A DNA stretch of 64,000 nucleotides from Halobacillus litoralis (GTDB taxonomy: Bacteria > Bacillota > Bacilli > Bacillales > Halobacillaceae), in assembly GCF_020524025.1 (NCBI RefSeq), contig NZ_JAIVKN010000003.1, positions 310,001 to 374,000 of the forward strand. Direction: 5' to 3'. Numbering within the stretch: position 1 is the stretch's first letter; every line of letters starts with the position of its first letter. The notes beneath the pieces were generated by a model that worked only from the letters and a program-made list of their open reading frames with translations, searched no databases and was not told the DNA's origin. This document shows, in pieces, positions 37,673-46,946 of this stretch. Both the position numbers and the translations under genes were made by a program.

Positions 37673-39373
37673 TTATTCTCTATAGTAGTGAGTATCTAAT
37701 TCCCTTACATTCAATTGATTAAGTGCCGGCAGGCCCGCCGGAGGGTTTAGGATAAGTGTTCCATCATAAATAACGGAGAGTCTGGAGAGCTCCGGGCGGA
37801 GGTCATCTTGATGATTTTCTATAAAGAGAACATCTTTCTTGTTGCCATAACGAATGGCATTTGGAAATCCCTCATCACTCACTCTCCCTTTTACAGCATT
37901 GAAGGTTATGTTCCCTCCGTAAACCCCACCTATGATCCGTAGATGAGAACCCACACCGCGTATGTCCAGGCTGCTATTCGTATAAAAATAGGCGTGAATC
38001 TCTTTAGATTCGTTGTTATATAAATTGTTACTGGAAATTTCCAGATCCCCATCACTTACGATAACCATAGATCCTCCACTTTCACTTGAAAGGTCCTCTA
38101 CTGTTCCTCCAAGTTTTGTATAAATCGTACCCGTCATATTTAAATCTTTACGAATATCCACTTTATGGTTTATATACATCCGGCCGTTAAAAGTTAGATC
38201 TGAGATCATAACCCCGCACTTGTTATTACTCTCATTGTTTCCTTGGCAATTGCCGTTCTTTTTTATACCGCTTATATACATAAATCCACTTTCGGATATG
38301 GTGATATGCCCTGAAAGATCAGCATTTCCACGTACATAGATGGACCCATTAACATCCAAAATCCCCTGCTCGTCATCTGAAGATGATACGGTTAAATCTC
38401 CATCTACAATCAAATTCCCACCAACACTCAATTGAGAACCTTCAAGGTCTAAATCACCTCGTATGTAAGTGTCTCCTTCAAAATAATCAGGGGCCTTATT
38501 TGATTTCCCTTTTCTTTTGTAACCTTTTTTGATGACCTTGTATCCTTCTATACGGTCCACGTTTCCAGGAACCCCCTCTGCCCCTATTTCTCCCATCGGA
38601 TGATTTTTCTTTTCCTGTATCATTTCGGTAACGGGAATGGAAGACAGGCCGGGATCTGGATCAATCATTCTTGGCAGGACAGAAAAATACCGCTCGAGAT
38701 CGTTTTCCAGCACCTTCTTCTCATCAAAATCCTCAGAGACATAATATCCTTCTCCCACAGACAGGCCGCCGGGAATAGCAGGGTAAGAAGTATCAATTCG
38801 CTCTTCATCGACTAAGCTCGCTTGATTACGAAGGTGCAGGTTCTCTCCAACATATACATCCCCTTTTATATAAGGAGCACCATTTATATTCAGATCACCG
38901 GGTGTTACAACACTGTATTGAAACACATCCGAGACACTTGAAATAGTCAGGGTGCGGATCAGAGTTTTATCGGAATCATCCAGGCTCACCTTGACGTCTA
39001 CTCTTTGTAAATAAACACCTTCCGCCCCATCTTTCAGCACTTCATCCTTAATCAGAACATCTTCATCAAATTGTGTTTGTGCATCTTGAATGACCGTGTC
39101 AATGCTGCTATCCAGTGACGCTGTATTTAAGTGGCCGCTGCTAAGATATTGATTAATTTCTCCCACACCTTGTTTAATATAGGCATGTGCTTCCTGGACC
39201 TTCATCTCAGCATCCGCCTGGGTCTCAATTAAACTTGTATTCACTTCAGAAAATTTTTGGGAGCCGATCGTGTAGCTCATTAAACTCAAACCTAAGATAC
39301 TGAATATCGTGAACATAAGTAAAACCGTCAGCAGCACATATCCTTCTTGATTCTTATAAAAGAAGTGTTTCAT
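37673..39373 (-). CDS. PilX-like minor pilin fused to a beta-repeat domain
   Basis: A 566-residue protein. It starts with a basic leader ending in EG followed by YVLLTVLLMFTIFSILGLS, a PilX-type N-terminus: glycine at the cleavage site but no glutamate at position 5. A helical part (about 35-95) is followed by a long region of short G-x-V/I-x-G-D repeats (about 170-520), for example GDTYIRGDLDLEG, GGNLIVDGDLTV and NGSIYVRGNADLSG. This pattern suggests a right-handed beta-helix or bactofilin-like fold. It would make an unusually large pilus-tip or priming subunit. Its stop overlaps nothing downstream; its start overlaps the previous pilin gene by four bases. Confidence 0.75.
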   Translation of the reverse strand: MKHFFYKNQEGYVLLTVLLMFTIFSILGLSLMSYTIGSQKFSEVNTSLIETQADAEMKVQEAHAYIKQGVGEINQYLSSGHLNTASLDSSIDTVIQDAQTQFDEDVLIKDEVLKDGAEGVYLQRVDVKVSLDDSDKTLIRTLTISSVSDVFQYSVVTPGDLNINGAPYIKGDVYVGENLHLRNQASLVDEERIDTSYPAIPGGLSVGEGYYVSEDFDEKKVLENDLERYFSVLPRMIDPDPGLSSIPVTEMIQEKKNHPMGEIGAEGVPGNVDRIEGYKVIKKGYKRKGKSNKAPDYFEGDTYIRGDLDLEGSQLSVGGNLIVDGDLTVSSSDDEQGILDVNGSIYVRGNADLSGHITISESGFMYISGIKKNGNCQGNNESNNKCGVMISDLTFNGRMYINHKVDIRKDLNMTGTIYTKLGGTVEDLSSESGGSMVIVSDGDLEISSNNLYNNESKEIHAYFYTNSSLDIRGVGSHLRIIGGVYGGNITFNAVKGRVSDEGFPNAIRYGNKKDVLFIENHQDDLRPELSRLSVIYDGTLILNPPAGLPALNQLNVRELDTHYYRE

Positions 39374-39870
39374 CGATCATTCAGTCCCAGTCGGAAGATT
39401 TTTTTCATTGTATATATTTCATCTTTACTTCTTTTTTTTATTTTTAAATTCACGGTCAGATTTCCATTGTTATGTTCGAATGTTGTATTGGATAAGTTCA
39501 TATCGGGACTGTTTATTTGCACTCCTTCTACAAACAGACGGCCGTTGCTTAACTGAACCTCAACCGTATCTTCCAGATAGGTTAACGTTTCCTCTTCCAT
39601 CTTGTTTAAGCGCCTTGTTGTTCCAATAAACGCGTTGAAAGGATCACTATCCTCAGGGATGTCTATGGCATCTACATTAATCAGGTGCTCCTCTAAACTT
39701 AATACAATAATGTTCGCTTCTTTTCTCAACTCGGTTTTTAAAGCCGAGGATTCTACGGCACCCGATACAAAATAAAAGGCCTGATAAGCAGCCATTAACA
39801 CGATCATAGATAAGCTCACCACAGCCAAAACTTCTACAAGGGTAAAACCTCTTTCACTATGTATATTCAT
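39370..39870 (-). CDS. PilW-like minor pilin
   Basis: A 166-residue prepilin: basic-polar leader ending RG, then FTLVEVLAVVSLSMIVLMAAY with glutamate 5. The soluble part is predicted beta-rich (VEVQLSNGRLFVEGVQI, LTVNLKIKKR). Size, N-motif and place between a PilV-like and a PilX-like gene fit the minor pilin cassette that primes fibre assembly. It overlaps both neighbours by four bases, so the three are translationally coupled. Confidence 0.82.
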   Translation of the reverse strand: MNIHSERGFTLVEVLAVVSLSMIVLMAAYQAFYFVSGAVESSALKTELRKEANIIVLSLEEHLINVDAIDIPEDSDPFNAFIGTTRRLNKMEEETLTYLEDTVEVQLSNGRLFVEGVQINSPDMNLSNTTFEHNNGNLTVNLKIKKRSKDEIYTMKKIFRLGLNDR

Positions 39871-40274
39871 AATTCCACATATCCTTCTAACCTGGATGTC
39901 TGAGTGGAAGTTTCAACCGTTACAGTAATCTTCAATAACTGACTTTTCAATGTGAGATCATCAGGATTTGTCACTTTTACCCTTGCCTGGTAGGCAGCCA
40001 CACTTTTTGGATCATCTATTTGTAATAAGTCCGGAACATCCACAATAACATCACTGTTTATTTGCTTTTCCAAATCCCCTGATGGCTCAGCTTTGTAGAC
40101 ACTCATAATGCCATCAGCAATTTCCATTGCCGTAAAATCCTGATTGATCGTCTCTGACTGTGTCATTGTGTTCATAACCATCTGCGTAGATACAATAAAC
40201 ACTATGAATAGTAAGGCCATGGCTGCGACAACTTCTATTAATGAGAAACCTTTCTCGTTGTTAAAATGCCGCAT
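39867..40274 (-). CDS. PilV/GspI-like minor pilin
   Basis: A 135-residue prepilin from an ATG six bases after GGGGGG; the frame extends upstream without support. The leader MRHFNNEKG is followed by FSLIEVVAAMALLFIVFIVS with glutamate 5. It is the first gene of the pilus operon, 32 bases below the predicted -10 element at 40306. It is probably a tip-complex pseudopilin. Confidence 0.82.
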   Translation of the reverse strand: MRHFNNEKGFSLIEVVAAMALLFIVFIVSTQMVMNTMTQSETINQDFTAMEIADGIMSVYKAEPSGDLEKQINSDVIVDVPDLLQIDDPKSVAAYQARVKVTNPDDLTLKSQLLKITVTVETSTQTSRLEGYVEL

Positions 40275-40305
40275 ATCCATCCCCCCATAAGCCCCTGTTA
40301 AGAAA

Positions 40306-40334
40306 AGTATATCGCAGATTTCAACCTTTGTCCT
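40306..40334 (-). promoter_or_regulatory. Predicted sigma-A-type promoter of the pilus operon
   Basis: On the minus strand AGGACA (-35) and TATACT (-10) are 17 bases apart, between the upstream gene's terminator and the PilV-like start. The -35 matches consensus at four of six positions. Confidence 0.5.
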
Positions 40335-40360
40335 GTCATAACTTGTCAAATAATGAACAA

Positions 40361-40393
40361 AAAACTGTTCACCCTTCAGGGTTAAACAGTTTT
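40361..40393 (-). terminator. Terminator overlapping the diguanylate cyclase stop codon
   Basis: AAAACTGTT pairs with AACAGTTTT, with an inner ACCCT/GGGT extension, and a U-run follows on minus. The 5' arm includes the last codons and stop of the GGDEF gene. Confidence 0.83.
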
Positions 40394-42112
40394 CATCAGT
40401 TCTCTATAACCAGCGACACGATCACGGCCTTTTTGTTTCGCTCCTACATACATAGCCCGATCAGCCTGGCGGATTAAATCAAAGGCTTCTTCGCAATGAT
40501 CAGGGTAAGTCGCAACGCCGATACTTGCCGTGACACTTATATAAGCCGGTCCTTGTTGGTTAAGGATGTGTTCATATGATAAAAAGGGCTCTCCTATTAT
40601 GCACTGGCGAATATGATGAGCCATATGAGAAGCCATCTCTTCGTCATAACCAGGAAGAAGGAGGACAAATTCCTCCCCTCCATACCTTGCCAGGGTTCCT
40701 TTTTTCCCAATCGCGTCCTGAAGACGCTTTGCTAAAGAAGCAAGCACCTCATTGCCGCTCTCATGACCATACGTATCATTGACGCTCTTGAAATGATCAA
40801 TATCTAACAATACGAGAGAAATAGACCCTGTTTGCTGCTCCAGTTCCACTTTGTCAAATAGGTCCCTGAGATAATGCTCAAAGTATCGGTAATTGTAAAG
40901 TCCCGTTAATGCGCAGCGCTCACTTTCTGCTTTCGTTCTTTCATAATGCCGGGCATTTTCAATAGCAACGCCTAAATAGTTTCCAAGGATGGTCAGAATC
41001 ATAAATTGAAATTGAAAGTAAGCCCGCCGTTTATTCGAGTAGATCGTAATGATCCCTACGATTTCATTTTTCCTTTCAATTGGAATGGACAGCACACTTT
41101 CCGCATCAAGAGGTGTGTAGGCGTTCTCTAAGTGGGACCACTCCGATCTCTTCTTAAAGTAAACACTTTTCTCCTCTTCCCATGTGTTTCCACTGACGCT
41201 TTCCTTTTTCCCAAGATGAATGGAAGGGAAATCAATCTTTCCAGAACGATCAAAAAACCGTATCAATTCCATGTGATCATCTGAACTGACATCAAAGATA
41301 TAAATATAATCAACAGGCAGGATATCCTTAATCCGCTGGACAAAAATATCTAAAACATCCTTTACACCAAGTTCTCCTGTTAGTTCATGCCCGATCTGGC
41401 TGGTTTCCTTTAGATAGGCATTTACCTGGTTGCTATTGTGATACAACATCATCATGCCTGATATAAATACAAAAGGAATACCAACAGAAAAGATACCGCT
41501 GATCCCATATTCAGAAAATACCATGTATAAAACAAACCCAATTGGCAGAACAAGGGCGGCTGTTAATAAATCCCAAATGAAACCCCGGTCAATCCAGCGT
41601 TGCTTCTTCCTATATATCACTTTTGAAATAAATGGGATAGAAAATTGATTGAGTATAATTTGTGACAAGGCATAACAAGTAATTGGCACTACATCTGTCA
41701 AATGATCGGTAGCGGCTTCCCCATGTGCTCCGCCCAGAGCGTAATAAACCAGCGCAGAGATTACAGAAATAAATAAAAACATAAGCAGATTAATCGGCAC
41801 CCTGTACAAACTGCCTCTCCCAAGTCTAACCTTAGCTACTAATGCAAGAATAGCTACTTGGGAAATAACAATTTCGAAGAAGAGTCCATAGTACAGGAAA
41901 ACCGCGAAGGCAACCCCGTGTGTAAAGAAGACAGGGTTATCACCAATCTGCAAAGGAAATAAGGCTACAATAGAGGCCAGGATAATAAATGCGATGATTT
42001 CCACACTGTTCCCTGCAAATACAGGATCCAGCCAAATGTATAAGCCATACATACTAATCGGCCAAACAAAGGCCCACAATAGCCATATGACAACTTTCTT
42101 TTCTTTTGACAT
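40382..42112 (-). CDS. Membrane-bound GAF-GGDEF diguanylate cyclase
   Basis: A 576-residue protein. The N-terminal third has about eight hydrophobic helices (to about 215), then a GAF-like domain (about 235-380: DILPVDYIYIFDVSSD, SVLSIPIERKNEIVGIITI) and a GGDEF domain (about 395-570) with LTGLYNYRYF, DIDHFKSVNDTYGHE and the active-site loop ARYGGEEF. GGEEF is an active variant, so it should make c-di-GMP. The inhibitory RxxD site is not at the normal five-residue distance before GGEEF. It lies directly upstream of the pilus operon but ends in its own terminator. Confidence 0.92.
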   Translation of the reverse strand: MSKEKKVVIWLLWAFVWPISMYGLYIWLDPVFAGNSVEIIAFIILASIVALFPLQIGDNPVFFTHGVAFAVFLYYGLFFEIVISQVAILALVAKVRLGRGSLYRVPINLLMFLFISVISALVYYALGGAHGEAATDHLTDVVPITCYALSQIILNQFSIPFISKVIYRKKQRWIDRGFIWDLLTAALVLPIGFVLYMVFSEYGISGIFSVGIPFVFISGMMMLYHNSNQVNAYLKETSQIGHELTGELGVKDVLDIFVQRIKDILPVDYIYIFDVSSDDHMELIRFFDRSGKIDFPSIHLGKKESVSGNTWEEEKSVYFKKRSEWSHLENAYTPLDAESVLSIPIERKNEIVGIITIYSNKRRAYFQFQFMILTILGNYLGVAIENARHYERTKAESERCALTGLYNYRYFEHYLRDLFDKVELEQQTGSISLVLLDIDHFKSVNDTYGHESGNEVLASLAKRLQDAIGKKGTLARYGGEEFVLLLPGYDEEMASHMAHHIRQCIIGEPFLSYEHILNQQGPAYISVTASIGVATYPDHCEEAFDLIRQADRAMYVGAKQKGRDRVAGYRELMKTV

Positions 42113-42199
42113 TCGATCACCCCAACCTTGAAACCTGTTTCATTTACAGACCATTGTACCACAAGAATATTCTGAACATTTAAATCCGGCATAATTTCT

Positions 42200-43486
42200 T
42201 TATTCTTCTAAAGTCTCCCTAACCTTAGAGATAAAATAAAGGGAACCTGTTATTAATAAAATTCCGTTTTCACCCGCTGCTTCAGCTGCACACTTTAAAG
42301 CATCTTTATAATTTGAAACCGCTGTTGTTTCATCAATGGAGGAAAGACGTGCTAAATCTTGAGCAGATAGAGCTCTCGGAAAATCGAAGGTTGTCGTGAA
42401 GGCATGATCGACCACTTCATTTAAGGCATTCATCATTTTCTTTACCGGTTTATCTTCCAACGCTGCGTACACTAAAATAACTTTTCTTCCCTGGTAGTGA
42501 CATTTCATTGTTTCAACTAAAGCCGCGGTGCCCTCTTCATTATGAGCACCATCTATGATAGTTAAAGGAGAGGTGCGGACCATTTCAAAACGTGCGGGCC
42601 ATTTCGTCTTCTTAATTCCATCTTTATATAAAGACCTTTCCACCTTTACCCCGATAGACCTTAAAGCTTCCGCAGCCTGGACGGCTACTCCTGCATTTTC
42701 TACTTGATGAGGACCTTTCATCGTACTTAACCAAAGGTCATCAGATGTGAAGGAACCATTAGAAAACGTAAACCATTCCCCTTCTGCAGTGCTCTCCAAG
42801 TGGTCGACATGAAAGTCATCACCCAAGACATGCACCGTCGATCCAGTTTCATATGCTTTTTGTTGAATCACTTTCCTGGCTGTTTCCTGCTTCACCCCTG
42901 TAACAACAGGAATGCCGGGCTTTATAATCCCTGCTTTTTCACCAGCAATTTCCTCAATGGTTGAGCCAAGAATGTTCATATGGTCATGACCGATATTTGT
43001 AATAACAGAAAGAAGCGGTTTAACAATATTGGTTGAATCGTAGGTTCCCCCAAGTCCAGTCTCAACAAGAACATAGTCCAGGTTTATTTGTGAGAAGTGG
43101 ACCATTGCCATAGCCGTGATAATCTCAAATTCTGTCGGCTCGCCAAGAGGGGTCAGTCGAAGTTCTTCCGCTAAAGGCTTAATTTTTTCAACAAGCTCTG
43201 CCAGCAATTCATCTGTAATTGGTATCCCATTCACACTAATTCTTTCATTGAACCTTTCGATATATGGGGATGTGAAAGTTCCGACAGCATACCCTTGTTC
43301 ATTTAGAATATATCTCAAGAATGAAACCGTTGATCCTTTCCCATTTGTCCCGGCAATATGTACGGCTTGAATCCTTTTTTCTGGATGATCCAACCGCTCC
43401 ATTAACCATTCCATCCGCTTTAATCCAGGTTTTACTTTAAATTTCTCTCTGGAATGAATCCATTTGAGCGCCTCTCTGTAATCCAT
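42200..43486 (-). CDS. folC: Folylpolyglutamate synthase / dihydrofolate synthase
   Basis: A 428-residue Mur-ligase-family enzyme adding glutamate to folates. The P-loop is HIAGTNGKGSTVSFLR (about 43-58), with TSPYIERFNERI, LETGLGGTYDSTN-like VETGLGGTYDSTN and IIDGAHNEEGTAALV in the C-terminal domain. It follows valS, from which a terminator separates it, so read-through or its own promoter is needed. It is first before the cyclase gene. Confidence 0.96.
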   Translation of the reverse strand: MDYREALKWIHSREKFKVKPGLKRMEWLMERLDHPEKRIQAVHIAGTNGKGSTVSFLRYILNEQGYAVGTFTSPYIERFNERISVNGIPITDELLAELVEKIKPLAEELRLTPLGEPTEFEIITAMAMVHFSQINLDYVLVETGLGGTYDSTNIVKPLLSVITNIGHDHMNILGSTIEEIAGEKAGIIKPGIPVVTGVKQETARKVIQQKAYETGSTVHVLGDDFHVDHLESTAEGEWFTFSNGSFTSDDLWLSTMKGPHQVENAGVAVQAAEALRSIGVKVERSLYKDGIKKTKWPARFEMVRTSPLTIIDGAHNEEGTAALVETMKCHYQGRKVILVYAALEDKPVKKMMNALNEVVDHAFTTTFDFPRALSAQDLARLSSIDETTAVSNYKDALKCAAEAAGENGILLITGSLYFISKVRETLEE

Positions 43487-43504
43487 TTTGCCTTCCCTCT
43501 CTTC

Positions 43505-43547
43505 AAAAAGAGGAGAGTACTCATAAGAATACCCTCCCCGCTCTTTT
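43505..43547 (-). terminator. Terminator downstream of valS
   Basis: A long imperfect stem on minus (AAAAGAG ... GGAGGGTA with TACTCTCC ... TCTTTTT) begins at the valS stop and ends in a U-run. Confidence 0.72.
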
Positions 43548-46188
43548 ATGCTTTTAGTTCTTTAATCCGCGCTTCAACTTTTGCACGCTTATCAAGGTAA
43601 TCTGTTTCTTTTTTACGTTCTTCCTCAACAACATGCTCAGGGGCTTTGCTGACAAACTTTTCGTTTGCCAATTTCTTCTGAACACGAGTCACTTCCTGAT
43701 CCCACTTCTTCCATTCATTCTCCAGGCGTTTGATCTCATCTTCGATGTTAATCAAACCAGCTAACGGAAGATACAGTTCAGCTCCTGTAATAACAGCTGA
43801 CATCGCTTTTTCAGGGGCTTGAAGGTCTGTGGCAATCGTCAGTTCACTTGGATTACAGAACTTCTCTAAATAATCACGGTTCTTCTCCAGTTCTTGAACG
43901 ACCTCTTCATCCTTCGCCTGGATCATCAGCTGAATTTCTTTGGACATTGGTGTATCCACTTCAGCACGGATGTTCCTTACAGAGCGGATGATGGATACGA
44001 GACGATCCATTTCCTGAACGGCTTCTTCATTATGGAAGTCCTCACGAACCTGTGGCCAGGAGGCTAGTGTAATAGACTCTCCTTCATGAGGGAGGTGCTG
44101 CCAGATTTCTTCTGTAATGAATGGCATGAACGGGTGCAGCATGCGCATCGTCTGATCCAGTGTGTAGGCAAGGATGGATCGAGTCGTATGAATGCGCTTC
44201 TCATCTTCTCCGTATAATGGCAGTTTTGCCATTTCAATATACCAGTCACAGAAATCATCCCAGATAAAGTTGTACAAGTGACGGCCCGCTTCACCAAACT
44301 CATACTTATCTATATTGGTGGTCACCTGCTCGATCGTTTGATTTAAACGAGTTAGTATCCACTGGTCAGCTACGGACTTTTCACCGGATAAATCAATTTC
44401 ACTGTACTCAAGGCCGCCCATATTCATTAAAGCGAATCGGGAAGCATTCCAGATCTTATTCGCAAAGTTCCATGTCGACTCGACTTTTTCCCAATGGAAA
44501 CGTAAATCCTGTCCTGGAGAGGAGCCTGTAGACAGGAAGTAACGAAGCGAATCGGCGCCGTACTTTTCGATGACATCCATTGGATCGACACCGTTCCCCA
44601 GCGACTTACTCATCTTACGCCCTTCAGCATCGCGGACAAGCCCATGAATAAGAACATCTTTAAACGGACGCTCATTAGTAAACTCAAGGGACTGGAAGAT
44701 CATACGGCTTACCCAGAAGCCAATAATGTCATACCCGGTAACAAGGACATTTGTCGGGAAGTAGCGTTGATAATCTTCGCTCTTTTCATCCGGCCATCCC
44801 ATTGTGGAAAAAGGCCATAAAGCAGAAGAGAACCATGTATCGAGTACATCTTCATCCTGTTTCCAGTTTTCAGGGTCTTTCGGCTCTTCTTTCCCAACGT
44901 ACAGTTCTCCAGTTTCTTTATGATACCAGGCAGGTATACGGTGCCCCCACCATAATTGTCTGGAAATACACCAGTCCCGTGTATTCTCCATCCAGTGTAA
45001 ATACGGTTTCTCAAACCGATCCGGAACGAATTGTACTTGATCCTCACCTTTCTGCAGATCAATAGAAGACTGAGCCAGTGGCTGCATATCGACAAACCAC
45101 TGAGTGGATAGGTAAGGTTCAACGACTGCACCGCTACGTTCGGAGTGACCAACCGAATGCATATGGTCCTCAATTTCAAACAGAACGCCCTCTTCCTGGA
45201 GATCTTTGACGATCTGCTTACGGCATTCAAAACGGTCCATTCCTTTATATTTGCCGGCGTTGTCATTCATTGTTCCATCTTCATTCATAACCAGAATACG
45301 CTTCAGGCTATGACGATTGCCAATTTCAAAGTCATTCGGGTCATGGGCTGGTGTAATCTTCACTGCACCTGAACCAAATTCCATATCGACATAGTCATCA
45401 GCAACTATTTCAATTTCACGTCCAACAATCGGCAGAATGGCTTTTTTACCAATTAAATGCTTATAACGGTCATCTTCAGGATGAACAGCAATCGCTGTAT
45501 CACCAAGCATTGTCTCTGGACGAGTGGTAGCTATTTCAATCGTTCCTTCCTCATCCTTCAAAGGATAACGCATGTGATAAAAAGCTCCTTGGACATCCTT
45601 ATATTCTACTTCGATGTCAGATAGAGCCGTCTGAGTAGCAGGGTCCCAGTTAATAATGTACTCCCCGCGATAAATCAGCCCTTTTTCATATAAAGTAACA
45701 AATACTTCTTTCACAGCATCGGAAAGCCCATCATCCAATGTGAAACGCTCACGGGAATAATCCAGTCCAAGGCCGAGTTTTTCCCATTGGGCACGGATGA
45801 ATTTCGCATATTCACGTTTCCATTCCCATGACTTATCCAGGAATTTCTCCCGTCCTAAATCGTGACGTGAAATTCCTTCTTCACGGAGTTTCGCATCCAC
45901 TTTTGCCTGGGTTGCAATTCCTGCGTGGTCCATACCCGGAAGCCACAGGACATCATAACCCTGCATACGCTTCACACGTGTAAGTATATCCTGCAATGTT
46001 GTATCCCAGGCATGCCCTAAGTGCAGTTTACCCGTTACGTTCGGGGGCGGGATAACAATGGTGTAAGGCTTTTTATTTTTATCTCCTGTAGCTTCGAAAA
46101 ATTTACCGTCCACCCAGTATTGATAGCGATCCTTCTCTACAGCAGATGGATCATATTTTGTGGGCATCGAAAGATCTTGGTGATTCAT
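43546..46188 (-). CDS. valS: Valyl-tRNA synthetase
   Basis: An 880-residue class Ia synthetase. The HIGH motif is [16 protein letters not shown] (about 48-63), the editing domain has [17 protein letters not shown], and the KMSKS motif is [14 protein letters not shown] (about 525). The last 65 residues form the C-terminal coiled coil that binds tRNA. Expression is controlled by a valine-type T-box leader with its own promoter upstream. Confidence 0.98.
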   Translation of the reverse strand: MNHQDLSMPTKYDPSAVEKDRYQYWVDGKFFEATGDKNKKPYTIVIPPPNVTGKLHLGHAWDTTLQDILTRVKRMQGYDVLWLPGMDHAGIATQAKVDAKLREEGISRHDLGREKFLDKSWEWKREYAKFIRAQWEKLGLGLDYSRERFTLDDGLSDAVKEVFVTLYEKGLIYRGEYIINWDPATQTALSDIEVEYKDVQGAFYHMRYPLKDEEGTIEIATTRPETMLGDTAIAVHPEDDRYKHLIGKKAILPIVGREIEIVADDYVDMEFGSGAVKITPAHDPNDFEIGNRHSLKRILVMNEDGTMNDNAGKYKGMDRFECRKQIVKDLQEEGVLFEIEDHMHSVGHSERSGAVVEPYLSTQWFVDMQPLAQSSIDLQKGEDQVQFVPDRFEKPYLHWMENTRDWCISRQLWWGHRIPAWYHKETGELYVGKEEPKDPENWKQDEDVLDTWFSSALWPFSTMGWPDEKSEDYQRYFPTNVLVTGYDIIGFWVSRMIFQSLEFTNERPFKDVLIHGLVRDAEGRKMSKSLGNGVDPMDVIEKYGADSLRYFLSTGSSPGQDLRFHWEKVESTWNFANKIWNASRFALMNMGGLEYSEIDLSGEKSVADQWILTRLNQTIEQVTTNIDKYEFGEAGRHLYNFIWDDFCDWYIEMAKLPLYGEDEKRIHTTRSILAYTLDQTMRMLHPFMPFITEEIWQHLPHEGESITLASWPQVREDFHNEEAVQEMDRLVSIIRSVRNIRAEVDTPMSKEIQLMIQAKDEEVVQELEKNRDYLEKFCNPSELTIATDLQAPEKAMSAVITGAELYLPLAGLINIEDEIKRLENEWKKWDQEVTRVQKKLANEKFVSKAPEHVVEEERKKETDYLDKRAKVEARIKELKA

Positions 46189-46379
46189 TTCGACCTTCCT
46201 CCTTCTATTCTCTTTAATAAGTAATCCCTGTTTTGACCTGCCATTAATTTCAGGAAAACCATTTACACGATGCTAATCTAAGGAATAGGGTATGTCTTCC
46301 ACTACCTCTGAGATGAGCAAGATTGTTTCTAAAAGTTTAACAAGTTCCTTTTTATTAACAGCATTTTAGACAGAGTCAA

Positions 46380-46640
46380 ATAAAAAAATCCCTTCATCCA
46401 ATAAAGGACGAAAGGGATTGATTTCCGTGGTACCACCTTAATTTACAGGATCATCTCCTGTACACTCAATAAAAATAACGGCTTCTAACCGGCTCCTCCT
46501 ACTCCATCGTTCAAAGAAGCTGCATCAAGGGCGACCTTCCATCAACAGGGTTCCTGGAAAACTCTCAGCATTTGTTTTCCTCTCTGAAGGAATTGTTCAT
46601 GTACTCTTCCCTATCTAAGCATTTCACGTATAAAGACTAT
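46380..46640 (-). ncRNA. T-box riboswitch (valine, GUC specifier) of valS
   Basis: The leader has the T-box sequence AAGGTGGTACCACGG on minus at about 46425-46439. A Stem I with AGAGAG and GCTGAGAG elements is present, and a specifier region reads GGAAGGTCGCCCTTGATGC with GUC (valine) at 46533-46535. The terminator hairpin is at 46387-46419 (AATCCCTT ... AAGGGATT plus seven U). Uncharged tRNA-Val should favour the antiterminator. The region between the terminator and valS start (46189-46379) shows no other element. Confidence 0.93.
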
Positions 46641-46647
46641 ATAACAT

Positions 46648-46677
46648 ATTGTATATAGAAACGAAGCATTTAGTCAA
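46648..46677 (-). promoter_or_regulatory. Promoter of the valS T-box transcript
   Basis: TTGACT (-35, 46672-46677) and TACAAT (-10, 46648-46653) are 18 bases apart on minus, placing the start about seven bases before the T-box leader. Confidence 0.65.
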
Positions 46678-46757
46678 CTATCTTAAAAAAAATAAGTTAA
46701 AGCCCCAGGCAATGATGGCCGGGAGCTTGATTGACTTTATAAGAAAGAGGTGCTGAA

Positions 46758-46946
46758 ATGAGCCGTTTCTATCGTTATCGTCTGCCTCCTTGGTGCAGAA
46801 CCTGGCTTTATGTCATTGAAAAGTCCCTATTACCTATTGTCATTTTCCAGGCTTTAAGAACCATTATCTTCCCAACCACTTTTGACATTTTCCTCTTAGG
46901 TTTAGTCCTTGGCGTATGGCTTGCTTTTAAATATAAATGGATTTAA
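46758..46946 (+). CDS. Small membrane protein, possibly YszA-like
   Basis: A 62-residue protein on plus with AGAGGTG placed well before the ATG. It has a basic, aromatic N-terminus (MSRFYRYRLPPWCRTW) and two hydrophobic stretches (about 20-36 and 41-58). I do not recognise a family; position suggests the small B. subtilis gene yszA, from memory. It converges on spoVID and their stop codons overlap by four bases, with no terminator between them. Its promoter would lie beside the divergent valS promoter. Confidence 0.65.
   Translation: MSRFYRYRLPPWCRTWLYVIEKSLLPIVIFQALRTIIFPTTFDIFLLGLVLGVWLAFKYKWI

Noticed and set aside
44709-45266. 185-codon minus-strand frame
   Set aside because: It is a shifted frame inside valS, whose own frame carries all synthetase motifs.
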